Origin: Deltaproteobacteria bacterium
Lineage (GTDB): Bacteria; SAR324; NAC60-12
Assembly: GCA_003541985.1 (NCBI GenBank)
Contig: DPLM01000065.1
Coordinates: 1-7,681 of the forward strand
Direction: 5' to 3'
Length of the DNA: 7,681 bases
Under the pieces are notes generated by a model. That model was not told where the DNA came from, ran no database searches, and worked only from the letters and a program-made list of their open reading frames with translations. Numbering within the stretch: the stretch's first letter is position 1; the number at the start of each line of letters is the position of its first letter. This document shows, one piece after another, positions 1 through 6,593 of the stretch. Both the position numbers and the translations under genes were made by a program.

Positions 1-10
1 CTTTGCTCAT
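1..10 (-). CDS. Possible start of a further downstream gene (partial, runs off the left edge)
   Basis: On the minus strand an ATG begins at position 10 and opens with codons for Met-Ser-Lys before the window ends. A GATGAGG sequence lies 8 bases upstream and would make a reasonable ribosome binding site. It follows the DUF192 gene stop by only 18 bases, which fits the compact train. Only three codons are visible, so no product can be named and the call rests on start context alone. Confidence 0.35.
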
Positions 11-28
11 AGGGAAGGCCTCATCGCC

Positions 29-472
29 TCACCAGCGATAGGCAAGGGTGCTGCCAACAGCAAGGCCGAGTGCACGAACTTGTCCTGCGTCCAGTTCCAG
101 AACTAGATTAGCCGACTTGTCTGGAGTGATGGTCACGGGTTTTTCACCAGAAGAGGGTGGAGGTACATTCTCTGCCACATAAACTACACGGCTATTGCGT
201 AGCCACAGAATATCGATTGGGAAGTTCATATCTTTCATCCAAAAACCATAGCGTCCTGAGCGCTCAAACACAAATAGCATACCCCATCCTGGTTTGAGCC
301 GGGGGCGATCGCTCAAACCTTGTTGGCGTTTAGCTGGGGTGTCGGAGACTTCAACAGGAATTTTCACACCTCTCTGGGTGATCACTGTTGCCTGCTGATA
401 GCTGAATGTGCGTGCCTGCAGCGATCCAACCAGAAGCAAACTGCAGCAAAGCAGACCGAAACATCGAATCAT
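29..472 (-). CDS. Secreted DUF192 family protein
   Basis: A 147-residue protein. The first 20 residues form a signal peptide: a basic Met-Ile-Arg start, a Leu/Cys-rich core, and a cleavage-like Leu-Gln-Ala at 18-20. The mature part is a full-length DUF192 domain. Its hallmarks are the QQGLSDR stretch (50-56), GMLFVF (64-69) and FWMKDM followed by PIDILWL (77-91), which match the family pattern of GLM-x-R, GMLF-F and FWMKNT-PLDI. DUF192 proteins are small, often exported beta-rich proteins of unresolved biochemical role, so no activity is assigned. The ATG overlaps the def stop codon by 4 nt (ATGA), suggesting translational coupling to peptide deformylase. The Cys pair at 9-10 lies too far into the hydrophobic core to read as a lipobox, so I call ordinary signal peptidase cleavage. 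Confidence 0.85.
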   Translation of the reverse strand: MIRCFGLLCCSLLLVGSLQARTFSYQQATVITQRGVKIPVEVSDTPAKRQQGLSDRPRLKPGWGMLFVFERSGRYGFWMKDMNFPIDILWLRNSRVVYVAENVPPPSSGEKPVTITPDKSANLVLELDAGQVRALGLAVGSTLAYRW

Positions 473-987
473 GCAGGCGTCCGTGCCAGTTTTGCGAGCC
501 GCTTCTTCACCATTCGTTGCTTGAGTGGCGGGAGGTAATCGATAAACAGGCGCCCACGTAGATGATCAAACTCATGCTGGAGGCAGATGGCTAATAGTCC
601 ATCTGCCTCCAGCGTTTGCAGACGCCCCTCCAGATCTTGGTATTCAACTGTAATTTTCTCAGCTCGGGGGACTTCTGCACGAAATTCTGGGACACTCAGG
701 CAGCCTTCCTCGATTGCAGTCTCTCCGCTAGCAGCTACGATCTTTGGATTGACCAATACTTGAGGCTCTCGCTGACCGTGGTCTTCATCTCCTGCCATCA
801 CATCGACCACGACAATTTGTTTGAGGACTGCTACTTGGTTGGCAGCCAAGCCAATCCCTCTTTCTTCGTACATGGTCTCCAACATGTCTGCAGCAAGTTG
901 GCGCAATTTATCATCAAAAATCGTGACTGGCATGGCATGTTGCTGCAGGATTGGATCTGGGAATAAATGAACCTGTAAAAGCGCCAT
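469..987 (-). CDS. def: Peptide deformylase
   Basis: Removes the N-formyl group from the initiator methionine of nascent proteins in the cytoplasm. All three family motifs are present: GIGLAANQ (residues 44-51), EGCLS (94-98) and HEFDH (138-142). The metal ligands are therefore Cys96, His138 and His142, with Glu139 as the catalytic acid/base. At 172 residues the length is normal. An ATG two codons further upstream (993) is possible, but the GGAG at 997-1000 is only 3 nt from that ATG and 9 nt from the one at 987. The product starting at 987 (MALLQVH) also looks like typical deformylase N-termini, so 987 is preferred. The gene follows lpxK by 33 nt and overlaps the DUF192 gene by 4 nt. No formyltransferase gene (fmt), a common partner, is visible; it could lie beyond the left edge. 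Confidence 0.97.
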   Translation of the reverse strand: MALLQVHLFPDPILQQHAMPVTIFDDKLRQLAADMLETMYEERGIGLAANQVAVLKQIVVVDVMAGDEDHGQREPQVLVNPKIVAASGETAIEEGCLSVPEFRAEVPRAEKITVEYQDLEGRLQTLEADGLLAICLQHEFDHLRGRLFIDYLPPLKQRMVKKRLAKLARTPA

Positions 988-996
988 CAGCATCTA

Positions 997-1000
997 CTCC
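997..1000 (-). promoter_or_regulatory. Ribosome binding site deciding the def start
   Basis: GGAG on the minus strand lies 9 nt from the ATG at 987 but only 3 nt from the ATG at 993. This favours the inner ATG as the deformylase start. Confidence 0.65.
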
Positions 1001-1020
1001 GGATTAGAGTTATAAAAATA

Positions 1021-2103
1021 TTACTTTAACGGATGACATTGCAAAAAGCCACTAAAGAACTGATGCCAAGACGGCTCTGGTATCACCTCCATCTCTACAA
1101 TCCAAACGATTTCAGCCAACTCTGCAAAGGCAGCTAGTTTGACTGCATCCTTCTCTGTTGTCACCCAACGCTGCGCACGGCTTTTACGCCAAAGCCACTG
1201 CAAACGCTGAACATCTTCACCAGTGTAGGAATGATGGTCGGGCCAGTTCGAAAGGTCTTCCAAACCCTGACAGAGAGGTCGCAGTATTTGAGCGAAACCT
1301 CTGGGTTGGGCAATGCCACAACTGGCAAAAACAGCTTCCTTAGCCAGTGTTTTGACATCTTCCACTTCCTGGCCATCCAATCTTCGTAAACGGATAGGTA
1401 GATAGTCACAGCGGAAAATTGGTCGATCCACCTTGAGTTCCTGCCGTAACATATGCATCAAAGCATCAGAGAAACCCAGGTTGGCTTTGGTCAGCATGAT
1501 CGCATCAGCTCGATTCCAGTGATGCTCAGGCTCACGCAACTCACCCAATGGAAGAAGTTGGCGATTGCCAAGGCCTCGCTCTGCATCAATCAACAGTAGG
1601 TTGAGATCCCTTGCTACAGCCAGATGTTGATAGGCATCATCCAACAGAATCAGATCAGGTTGATCACGGAGCAAAGCCCAGCGCGCATTACGCATTCGGG
1701 AAGATCCCACATAAACAGGCACCTCGGGATGGTGTTGAGCCAGCCAAGTCGGTTCATCGCCTAACAATTTTGGGCTCAGTAGCCAGGGGGCATCCGCTGA
1801 ACAGAAACGTTGGAGGGTCGCTTTGGAATGCCTTCCATAACCCCGACTGAGAAGCACAATCCTTCTTTGCTGCTGCAGGGAACGCATGAGCATTTCGATG
1901 ACTGGAGTCTTGCCAGCACCTCCTACTGTCAGATTTCCTACAGCAATCACTGGCACAGGAGGACGAAAGGTTGTGATCAATCCATTCCGATACATCCATA
2001 GACGAAGCAACAGCAGGGCTTCATAGACAAACGCAAGAGCGGCCAGAGCGGCACGGAGCAACGGATTGCGCCAAAGCCAAGGAGTGGGTAGTTTTGGAAG
2101 CAT
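1021..2103 (-). CDS. lpxK: Tetraacyldisaccharide 4'-kinase (lipid A biosynthesis)
   Basis: Phosphorylates the 4' position of the tetraacyl disaccharide-1-phosphate precursor to give lipid IVA, at the cytoplasmic face of the inner membrane. The 360-residue product has an N-terminal hydrophobic amphipathic helix (about 14-37), a P-loop GNLTVGGAGKTP (56-67), SRGYGR (86-91), GDEP (115-118), the motif DDAYQH (155-160) where most homologues have DDGFQH, LLPLGELREP, and a C-terminal TTEKDAVKL. The ATG at 2103 lies 1 nt after the upstream stop (TAA-G-ATG), with no clear ribosome binding site of its own, so coupled translation is likely. The same frame stays open upstream to a Met codon at 2178, but that would overlap the preceding gene and add 25 residues unlike any LpxK N-terminus. 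The Gly-to-Ala and Phe-to-Tyr changes in DDGFQH look conservative. Confidence 0.96.
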   Translation of the reverse strand: MLPKLPTPWLWRNPLLRAALAALAFVYEALLLLRLWMYRNGLITTFRPPVPVIAVGNLTVGGAGKTPVIEMLMRSLQQQRRIVLLSRGYGRHSKATLQRFCSADAPWLLSPKLLGDEPTWLAQHHPEVPVYVGSSRMRNARWALLRDQPDLILLDDAYQHLAVARDLNLLLIDAERGLGNRQLLPLGELREPEHHWNRADAIMLTKANLGFSDALMHMLRQELKVDRPIFRCDYLPIRLRRLDGQEVEDVKTLAKEAVFASCGIAQPRGFAQILRPLCQGLEDLSNWPDHHSYTGEDVQRLQWLWRKSRAQRWVTTEKDAVKLAAFAELAEIVWIVEMEVIPEPSWHQFFSGFLQCHPLK

Positions 2104-2104
2104 C

Positions 2105-2509
2105 TTACTTGAGTAACCGGTAGCGCATCTCCTGTTCAGCTGGCAGGTCGGGACTGACTGGTTCCAGCAGTCCCGCACTTACCAATTCGTGCAAGATTTC
2201 GTCGGTTTGCTTGGCAGTCAGACGCAACTGAAGAAACAAATCGGTTCGGCTCAGCTCTCCGCTTTGACTACGTGCTAACTGGACAGCCTCATGCAATGGT
2301 AACTGACGATAGATACCATATTGGTAGTACCCGAAGCCGAACAAGGATCCGCCAACCAGAATCGAAGGGAGACCAACCAGTGGGAAAGGGATGGGGGCTC
2401 CACTATCCAGTAAGATCAGTGACCCAAGAATCATCGAACCCCAGCTCAAGATTCTCTCTCGGCGCTTGCGGGCTAGATAGACTTCAGAATCGAAGAGTTG
2501 CTTAGCCAT
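2105..2509 (-). CDS. Two-span membrane protein with winged-helix-like C-terminal domain
   Basis: I do not recognise a named family for this 134-residue protein. It has a basic N-terminus (YLARKRRER, 11-19), two hydrophobic segments at about 22-36 and 43-62 forming a hairpin, and a soluble C-terminal part. Residues 73-118 read as helices with spacing like a winged helix-turn-helix: SRTDLFLQLRLTAKQTDEIL followed by HELVSAGLLEPV, which resembles a recognition helix and wing. This could place a small regulatory or protein-interaction domain on the inner face of the membrane; that is inference from pattern only. It sits 1 nt upstream of lpxK and is presumably cotranscribed with it. No good ribosome binding site precedes the ATG. 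The 131 bp between it and the decayed secretin gene upstream hold no gene, terminator or convincing promoter. Confidence 0.75.
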   Translation of the reverse strand: MAKQLFDSEVYLARKRRERILSWGSMILGSLILLDSGAPIPFPLVGLPSILVGGSLFGFGYYQYGIYRQLPLHEAVQLARSQSGELSRTDLFLQLRLTAKQTDEILHELVSAGLLEPVSPDLPAEQEMRYRLLK

Positions 2510-2640
2510 GGATGATTGTGCAAGAGGAGTTCTTGGTTACGAAAAAGTTCTATTATTCATACCCTAGTCAAGGTATCTGCTGCAATATCTGAATTTCACA
2601 GTACGCTTCAGAAATTTCAGGGTTCCAACAATTCACTAGC

Positions 2641-4155
2641 TCATGCTAGTATCAATTCTGGTAAGCTGGGTAGGCTCAAAAGAGCTACATCGTCTAGAAG
2701 CATAGAAATGACCAAGACCAGCACATGGTCAAACACTTGTTGACCATCCCTCAGTCTACAGAGCGGGCCTAGCAATAGCGGATCCTAGGACAAAGGGACT
2801 CCCTGCGTAAGGTTAGAGCTCTGCTGGCGAATCATTCCTCCCATCAAGATGTGTTGACCATTAAAGACCATCAAGAAACCTCTGCCTTTCTGGCTATTGC
2901 TGGTAAATACCATCAATCGTATTGTCCTACAGCATTGTGATTGTTTCTGCATGAATACTGACCTACACTAGACCATCCAGACTAGAGTCATGGGTTCGAT
3001 CCAACCTGGCGTAACCATTAATATTCCATCAGTCTGAATCTGCTATGATTTTGCGTTAGTACTACTTACCAAGAGAATACTCAGCAGTGAACCGCCTCCT
3101 ATTTCAGCCTCAAGAAAATTCAGAATCACCACGACGGAACTTGAGAGCACCCCGACCTTCTCTCTGCTCTTGTAGCGTGCGCAGCATCGTGTCAATGCAG
3201 GCACCACAACTGGTATCAAAAGGGCCAGCTGTCCAACTCAGGCCAAAGTCCAGAGCTTCCAAAGCGCGTACCCCAAATGGCACGTAGGAGATACCAGTGC
3301 CTCACCAGCATAACCCTAATTCCCTAAAAATCTCCTCTGTGGTTTCAAAAATATGTACTTCGATGCGAATCTAGGGGATCAGCTGATCCCACAACACTAC
3401 CGGTTTTTCTACCAGCTTTAGCTGTGCTTCAGTTCTTCGAATCAGTAAGACATTGTTCTGGTGATCTAGCAAGATCAATGGTTGGGGTTAAGTCTCTAGC
3501 GAAATCAGGATTTTGCTAAAAAACTCCTGCAGTTGGTCTTCCATGCTGGGTAACGTAATCTGCTTTCTGCCTACTGTGATCGTCTGAGAATCTACATACA
3601 AGCAGCATAGCGTAAAACGTCTGAATGTCTGTTTCGGTCTTATCAGCATTTTGGAGACTGCCACCTGTGGTACCAAGGGCTTTCCAGCCATTTATTTTAC
3701 AGTAGTCTGCTTGAGTTCTTCAAGGGTGGCACTTAGCAACGGCAATGCCGTCAGCTGGCACTTTTATCCAGAGCGAAATTGGGTGTTGGCCTGCCTTACA
3801 AAAAAACATATCGACTTCCTGCAACACAGCTAGTCCAGAACGGAGACTCTCCAGCTATTGCTTGAGCACATCGTCAGAGAGCCATTCCAGTATCGTCGCT
3901 GCAGTAGTTAGCAGCTGTTCTGTTTCTGGAATTTCTTCTCTGACAACCACAGGTTCTGTTGTAATGCTTCTCACATTTGATTCAATAGGCTCCTCATTCG
4001 CTTGCCAGGCCTAGCAAAATTCCTGTACCAACTGTTCAAGACACCTCAATTCACTAAGCCGGCTTTTCAACAACATAAATCGAGGACTCGTGATGTTGAC
4101 AGTTACTGAAAGTAAGAGTATCAGGAAAGTTGCTCCAAAAAATCTGCTGTGGCAT
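2641..4155 (-). pseudogene. Decayed secretin gene (type II secretion / type IV pilus outer-membrane ring)
   Basis: No open frame covers this stretch, but the minus strand still spells a secretin of about 505 codons. From the N-terminus: MPQQIF and a hydrophobic signal-like segment (after 4155), a helical region, an N0-like part with LTALPLLSATLEELKQT (about 3757-3707), then LILLDHQNNVLLIRR (from 3478). Next comes IRIEVHIFET (3370-3341), matching the family's IEV-x-I-x-E strand, and ELGL-x-W. The C-terminal ring domain shows LSSSVVVILNFLEAEIGGG (near 3147-3091), ILMVTP, NGQHILMGGMI (2862-2830), GVPL-x-x-DPLLLGPL (2802-2761) and VLVLVI before a natural-looking stop at 2643. In-frame stops begin at 4013, 3857, 3766, 3694, 3490, 3373, 3304, 3045, 2970 and 2787. 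Three single-base frame corrections are needed, in the T6 run at 4142-4137, the T7 run at 3806-3800 and the G4 run at 3153-3150. The gene is clearly inactive. MshL-like, PilQ-like or GspD-like origin cannot be decided by eye. Confidence 0.85.
3375..3390. repeat. Perfect 16-base palindrome inside the decayed secretin gene
   Basis: The sequence GGGATCAGCTGATCCC is fully self-complementary with no spacer, centred between 3382 and 3383. It falls where the secretin frame encoded Trp-Asp-Gln-Leu-Ile-Pro, so it may be a by-product of coding. There is no T run on either side that would make it a terminator. Confidence 0.7.
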
Positions 4156-4444
4156 CAGCTGGAGCAAGTGTAAGAGGAATCGCTAGCAGGTTCTCCGGCT
4201 CACGCGCCTGCCAAATAATCAGATGTGTGTCCTCATCGTTGCTCTATTCGGCATTATAGTCAGAAGTCAGTTTTTCAAAGGCCTGGGCTACTGAATCAAA
4301 TCGGAGATTTTCTGTAATCTTGAGGGTTGGCTGTAGAGATTCACCATCATAGCGCAGGGGAGCTTTCCCCCGATCTGCCAAGTCAACAAGCAGTTCTGAC
4401 AATGGAATGGGGCTCGGTATTTTTTTCGGAAGGGGCGTTCTCAC
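4121..4444 (-). pseudogene. Broken small gene of unknown family in the secretin block
   Basis: A GTG at 4444 overlaps the preceding gene's TGA by 4 nt (GTGA), the usual sign of a coupled gene pair, and opens a frame of 66 codons that ends at a TAG (4246-4244). The same frame then continues with coding-like sequence (HLIIWQAREPENLLAIPL, DATADFLEQLS) to a TGA at 4123-4121. The ancestral product would be about 107 residues, soluble, with a proline- and lysine-rich start and no membrane span. The start of the secretin remnant at 4155 would overlap its last codons. I recognise no family. Its place between a single-span protein and a secretin suggests a small pilus- or secretion-assembly component, by position only. 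It could alternatively be a still-translated truncated 66-residue peptide. Confidence 0.6.
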
Positions 4445-4837
4445 CAGACCTGCCGGTCGGGTAGAATGAACCCTTCACGTTGCTTACGAATCACCATCAG
4501 GCCTCGCTCACGCAGGAGCAGTTCGAATAGCAATTCTAGACGAACAGTTTCACGACGACCATCGGTTAGCTTTTCAGGAATCTCAGCATAACTACACGGT
4601 GTTGGTGGAGACTCAGCATATTCTTGAACCAACTGTTGAAAGATCTCTTTCAAAGAAATCAAGCCTTCCAACGCCAGCGGACTCCCCTTGTACAGTTTCC
4701 AGCGAAGTTTCTGAGAAGTCGATAGGCTTGTGTGCAGAAGAAAAGAAAATCCAACCAGCAACTAAGCCATATTTATAATCTGGCTCTTTTGTGGAGGACT
4801 TCTGGAGAGCCAATGCAGGTGCATAGGCATCCTCCAT
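4441..4837 (-). pseudogene. Frameshifted single-span membrane protein, possibly PilO/GspM-like
   Basis: An ATG at 4837 directly abuts the DUF423 stop (TAA-ATG), marking an original gene start. The first frame gives MEDAYAPALALQ, a charged stretch, and the beginning of a hydrophobic span. From about 4762 the sensible reading shifts by one base to LLVGFSFLLHTSL, then a coil-like region (GLISLKEIFQQLVQEYAE), RRETVRLELLFELLLRERG and GFILPDRQVW, ending with TGA at 4441. Joined, this gives about 131 residues: short cytoplasmic tail, one membrane span, helical stalk and small C-terminal domain. That topology is seen in PilO/GspM proteins, which sit beside secretin genes in pilus and type II secretion operons. 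The similarity is one of layout, not of signature residues. A single extra base separates the two frames, so it is the least damaged of the three genes in the block. Confidence 0.6.
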
Positions 4838-5239
4838 TTAGTGTTTTTTGGAAGAAGGCAGACGTACGCAGGTCACTACCATTGTCATCCATCCAAGAAT
4901 CAAGTTCACTCCACCAATTGGAGCCATAGCGGTCACCCCACGCAAACCTGTTAAGCTGTAGGTAAAAAGGCTTCCACAGAAAAGAAAGCTACCCACTATG
5001 AAAAAGATTCCCACGTACAAAAATCCTCGACGTTCCAAACGCTCCAAGAGCAAGCCTGTGAAGAGCAAGCCTCCCGCGTGGTAGAAAAGATAGTTTGAGG
5101 CCAATATAAAATTCGCAGTGCTGTTGAATTCCTCTAATTGAGTGCGCAGCAGGTGAGATCCCATCGAACCACTTAGGACAGCAAGAGTTCCAAACAATGC
5201 GCCAATGGCCAAGAGCCATTTGCTTGCTGGATGTTTCAT
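4838..5239 (-). CDS. DUF423 family integral membrane protein
   Basis: A 133-residue protein with four membrane segments: about 8-30 (LLAIGALFGTLAVLSGSMGSH), 47-66, 70-93 and 101-123. The family hallmarks are an N-terminal GALFGTLAVLSGSMGSHLL resembling the GA-x-GAHGL signature, a mid-protein YHAGGLLFTGLLL, SFLFCGSLFTYSLTG resembling FSGSLY, and MAPIGGVNLILGW near the C-terminus, which matches the conserved APIGG-x-x-x-x-GW. DUF423 proteins (E. coli YgdD type) are small inner-membrane proteins of unknown function. The ATG overlaps the upstream gene's stop by 4 nt (ATGA) and is preceded by GGAG 7 nt away, supporting this start. Its stop is immediately followed by the ATG of the first decayed gene of the secretin block. 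Confidence 0.88.
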   Translation of the reverse strand: MKHPASKWLLAIGALFGTLAVLSGSMGSHLLRTQLEEFNSTANFILASNYLFYHAGGLLFTGLLLERLERRGFLYVGIFFIVGSFLFCGSLFTYSLTGLRGVTAMAPIGGVNLILGWMTMVVTCVRLPSSKKH

Positions 5240-6513
5240 CCCAGTTCTCCTGCAAAAAATGGTTTTGTGATGCCCTCAAGCCATTGCTGTCCTACCTCTA
5301 CGGTTGCTGGGGATAGTTGCTGAATTCTTCTCGTGTAGGTTCCTTCAGCATCTACCAACTCTCGAAGCAACATCTCAGGTGCCAAATTTGGGATAAAAGC
5401 GTAGCTTTGTAATTGCTCTTTTCGTTGAGCCCAACCCTGTAGCCAAGCACGCTGATCTTTTAGCTTAGTTTCTGGCAAAACCCTCTCACTGTGTGATTGA
5501 TTCTCCGCTACCAGTTCTGTCAGCAGCTGCAGTTGTGCAATCCGTTCTTCCAGGTTGCGTTGAACGATATACTGGCCTTGGCGATAGAGGCTCTCTCCAA
5601 AAGTATCTATTGCTATCCGAACACGAACTTGATCGTACCAATGAAAAAGAGCAACCAATTCACCAAAGAATTGCAGTTGAGTTGATACAATCCAACGTAA
5701 ATTTGGGAAACAACGCGGATCATAGTTCTTGTGTCCGGACAAATGAGCGGTACCCAGATTCAGGCCAGAAGCTAACTGTCTAGGAAGACGCACTCCTGCT
5801 GCTGAAAAGGCTCCAAACTCTGCTAATAGTGGGCCCAACAAACTACAATTTCCTCCGATAAAAAGACGCTCTGAACGCAGGAAAACGCCTTCACAGACAT
5901 TTCCCAGTAAGGAGGCTGTTGCCTTATCACCTCGAGTAGTAAAGTTGAAATGGATTGTCCCACTACCAACCTCACTGAATTGACCTGGTAGATCACCGGT
6001 TCCTCCAGTGAGCAGGACATCACAGAAGTTGATGTTGCTTCCCAGCGTCACCCACGGCATAAGCAGAGTCATCTTGGTGTCAGTATGTTGACCCGAACAA
6101 GCACCTTCTTCGTAGAGACTTCCCTTGCGAATCCGAAATCCTACACCTGTGGTTGGAGGTGCTCCAGCGTGTTCTCTTCCAAGAAAAACAGCTTCTTCGG
6201 CGACACCCATGCCAAGTATCGTTTGAGGTCCAACCCAGCTTTGCCTCAACGAAACTGGTCCTTGAGCACCAACTGTTGCACCTGGGCCAATCACACTATC
6301 TTCCAAGACCACAAAGCCTCCGGGGCCGATCTCAGCTCCCGTCCGTACTCGAGTGGACTGACCCTGTAAACGAGTACCTGGATGTAGCACAGCCCCCGAC
6401 TCTAATTGCTGAAGATTCACATCCCGACGGATCGCAGTTTGTTCCGGTAACAGAATCTGGACTCCCCGTTGTGCTAGCTGTCCAAGTTCCTGTGAACTAT
6501 AAAAATCACTCAT
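5236..6513 (-). CDS. Left-handed beta-helix protein resembling the GlmU acyltransferase domain
   Basis: A 425-residue cytoplasmic-looking protein with no signal peptide. Residues about 31-243 are rich in hexapeptide-type turns (AVLHPGTRLQG, EIGPGGFVVLEDSVIGPGATVG, SWVGPQTILG), the mark of a left-handed beta helix. The segment GSGTIHFNF (183-191), then GDKATASLLGN, resembles the GAGT-x-x-CNYDG-x-NK stretch of GlmU's acetyltransferase half. The N-terminal uridylyltransferase domain of GlmU (Rossmann fold with the L-x-x-G-x-G-T-x-M/K-type loop) is absent. Residues about 280-425 form a helical extension with many Gln/Glu/Arg (RNLEERIAQLQLLTELVAE). I would not call it GlmU: it may be a sugar-nucleotide acyltransferase or a non-catalytic relative. 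The ATG at 6513 is chosen over the GTG one codon upstream; an AAGAAGG lies very close. It follows lptC by 80 nt and overlaps DUF423 by 4 nt, hinting at an envelope-polysaccharide role. Confidence 0.8.
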   Translation of the reverse strand: MSDFYSSQELGQLAQRGVQILLPEQTAIRRDVNLQQLESGAVLHPGTRLQGQSTRVRTGAEIGPGGFVVLEDSVIGPGATVGAQGPVSLRQSWVGPQTILGMGVAEEAVFLGREHAGAPPTTGVGFRIRKGSLYEEGACSGQHTDTKMTLLMPWVTLGSNINFCDVLLTGGTGDLPGQFSEVGSGTIHFNFTTRGDKATASLLGNVCEGVFLRSERLFIGGNCSLLGPLLAEFGAFSAAGVRLPRQLASGLNLGTAHLSGHKNYDPRCFPNLRWIVSTQLQFFGELVALFHWYDQVRVRIAIDTFGESLYRQGQYIVQRNLEERIAQLQLLTELVAENQSHSERVLPETKLKDQRAWLQGWAQRKEQLQSYAFIPNLAPEMLLRELVDAEGTYTRRIQQLSPATVEVGQQWLEGITKPFFAGELG

Positions 6514-6593
6514 CACCTTCTTTAGCCTGCATTCCAGAATTACGAAAAAACCTATTTTCCTGCTTCAAACTCATACTGCAACTGAGCAATCAA

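Noticed and set aside
305..312. GCGATCGC octamer resembling the cyanobacterial HIP1 repeat
   Set aside because: I noticed only this one copy and it lies within the DUF192 coding region; nothing else in the window is specifically cyanobacterial.
2552..2585. Promoter for the 2509 gene using minus-strand TTGCAG or TTGACT with TATGAA or AATAAT
   Set aside because: TTGACT is only 8 nt from AATAAT. TTGCAG with TATGAA has an 18-nt spacer but weak matches at both boxes. Not good enough to annotate.
2725..2747. Inverted repeat ATGGTCAA / TTGACCAT with a 7-nt loop, as a terminator
   Set aside because: No T run follows on either strand, and the arms fall within the secretin C-terminal coding frame (Asp-Gly-Gln-Gln through Phe-Asp-His). 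A further TTGACCAT at 2854-2861 also lies in the remnant and shows no regular spacing.
2985..3010. A T-arm-like GGGTTCGATCC on the plus strand suggesting a tRNA
   Set aside because: The flanking bases do not form a 5-bp T stem, and no matching acceptor, D or anticodon arms are found upstream. The stretch is explained as the reverse strand of the secretin remnant.
2641..3490. Stop codon recoding (amber read-through or selenocysteine) to explain the interrupted secretin frame
   Set aside because: TAA, TAG and TGA all occur in the frame, together with several frame shifts, and the neighbouring intact genes show no in-frame stops. Ordinary gene decay explains it.
3087..4014. Several plus-strand open frames of 60-90 codons in the gap
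   Set aside because: They lie opposite the secretin frame, have low-complexity Ser/Arg-rich translations and lack ribosome binding sites; they are shadows of the decayed gene.
4441..4761. ScpA-like chromosome segregation protein, from a C-terminal pattern resembling FLALLEL followed by Q-x-x-FGDI
   Set aside because: The N-terminal ScpA signature (EGPLDLLL) is absent, the joined protein has a membrane span, and the neighbour is a secretin remnant and not scpB.
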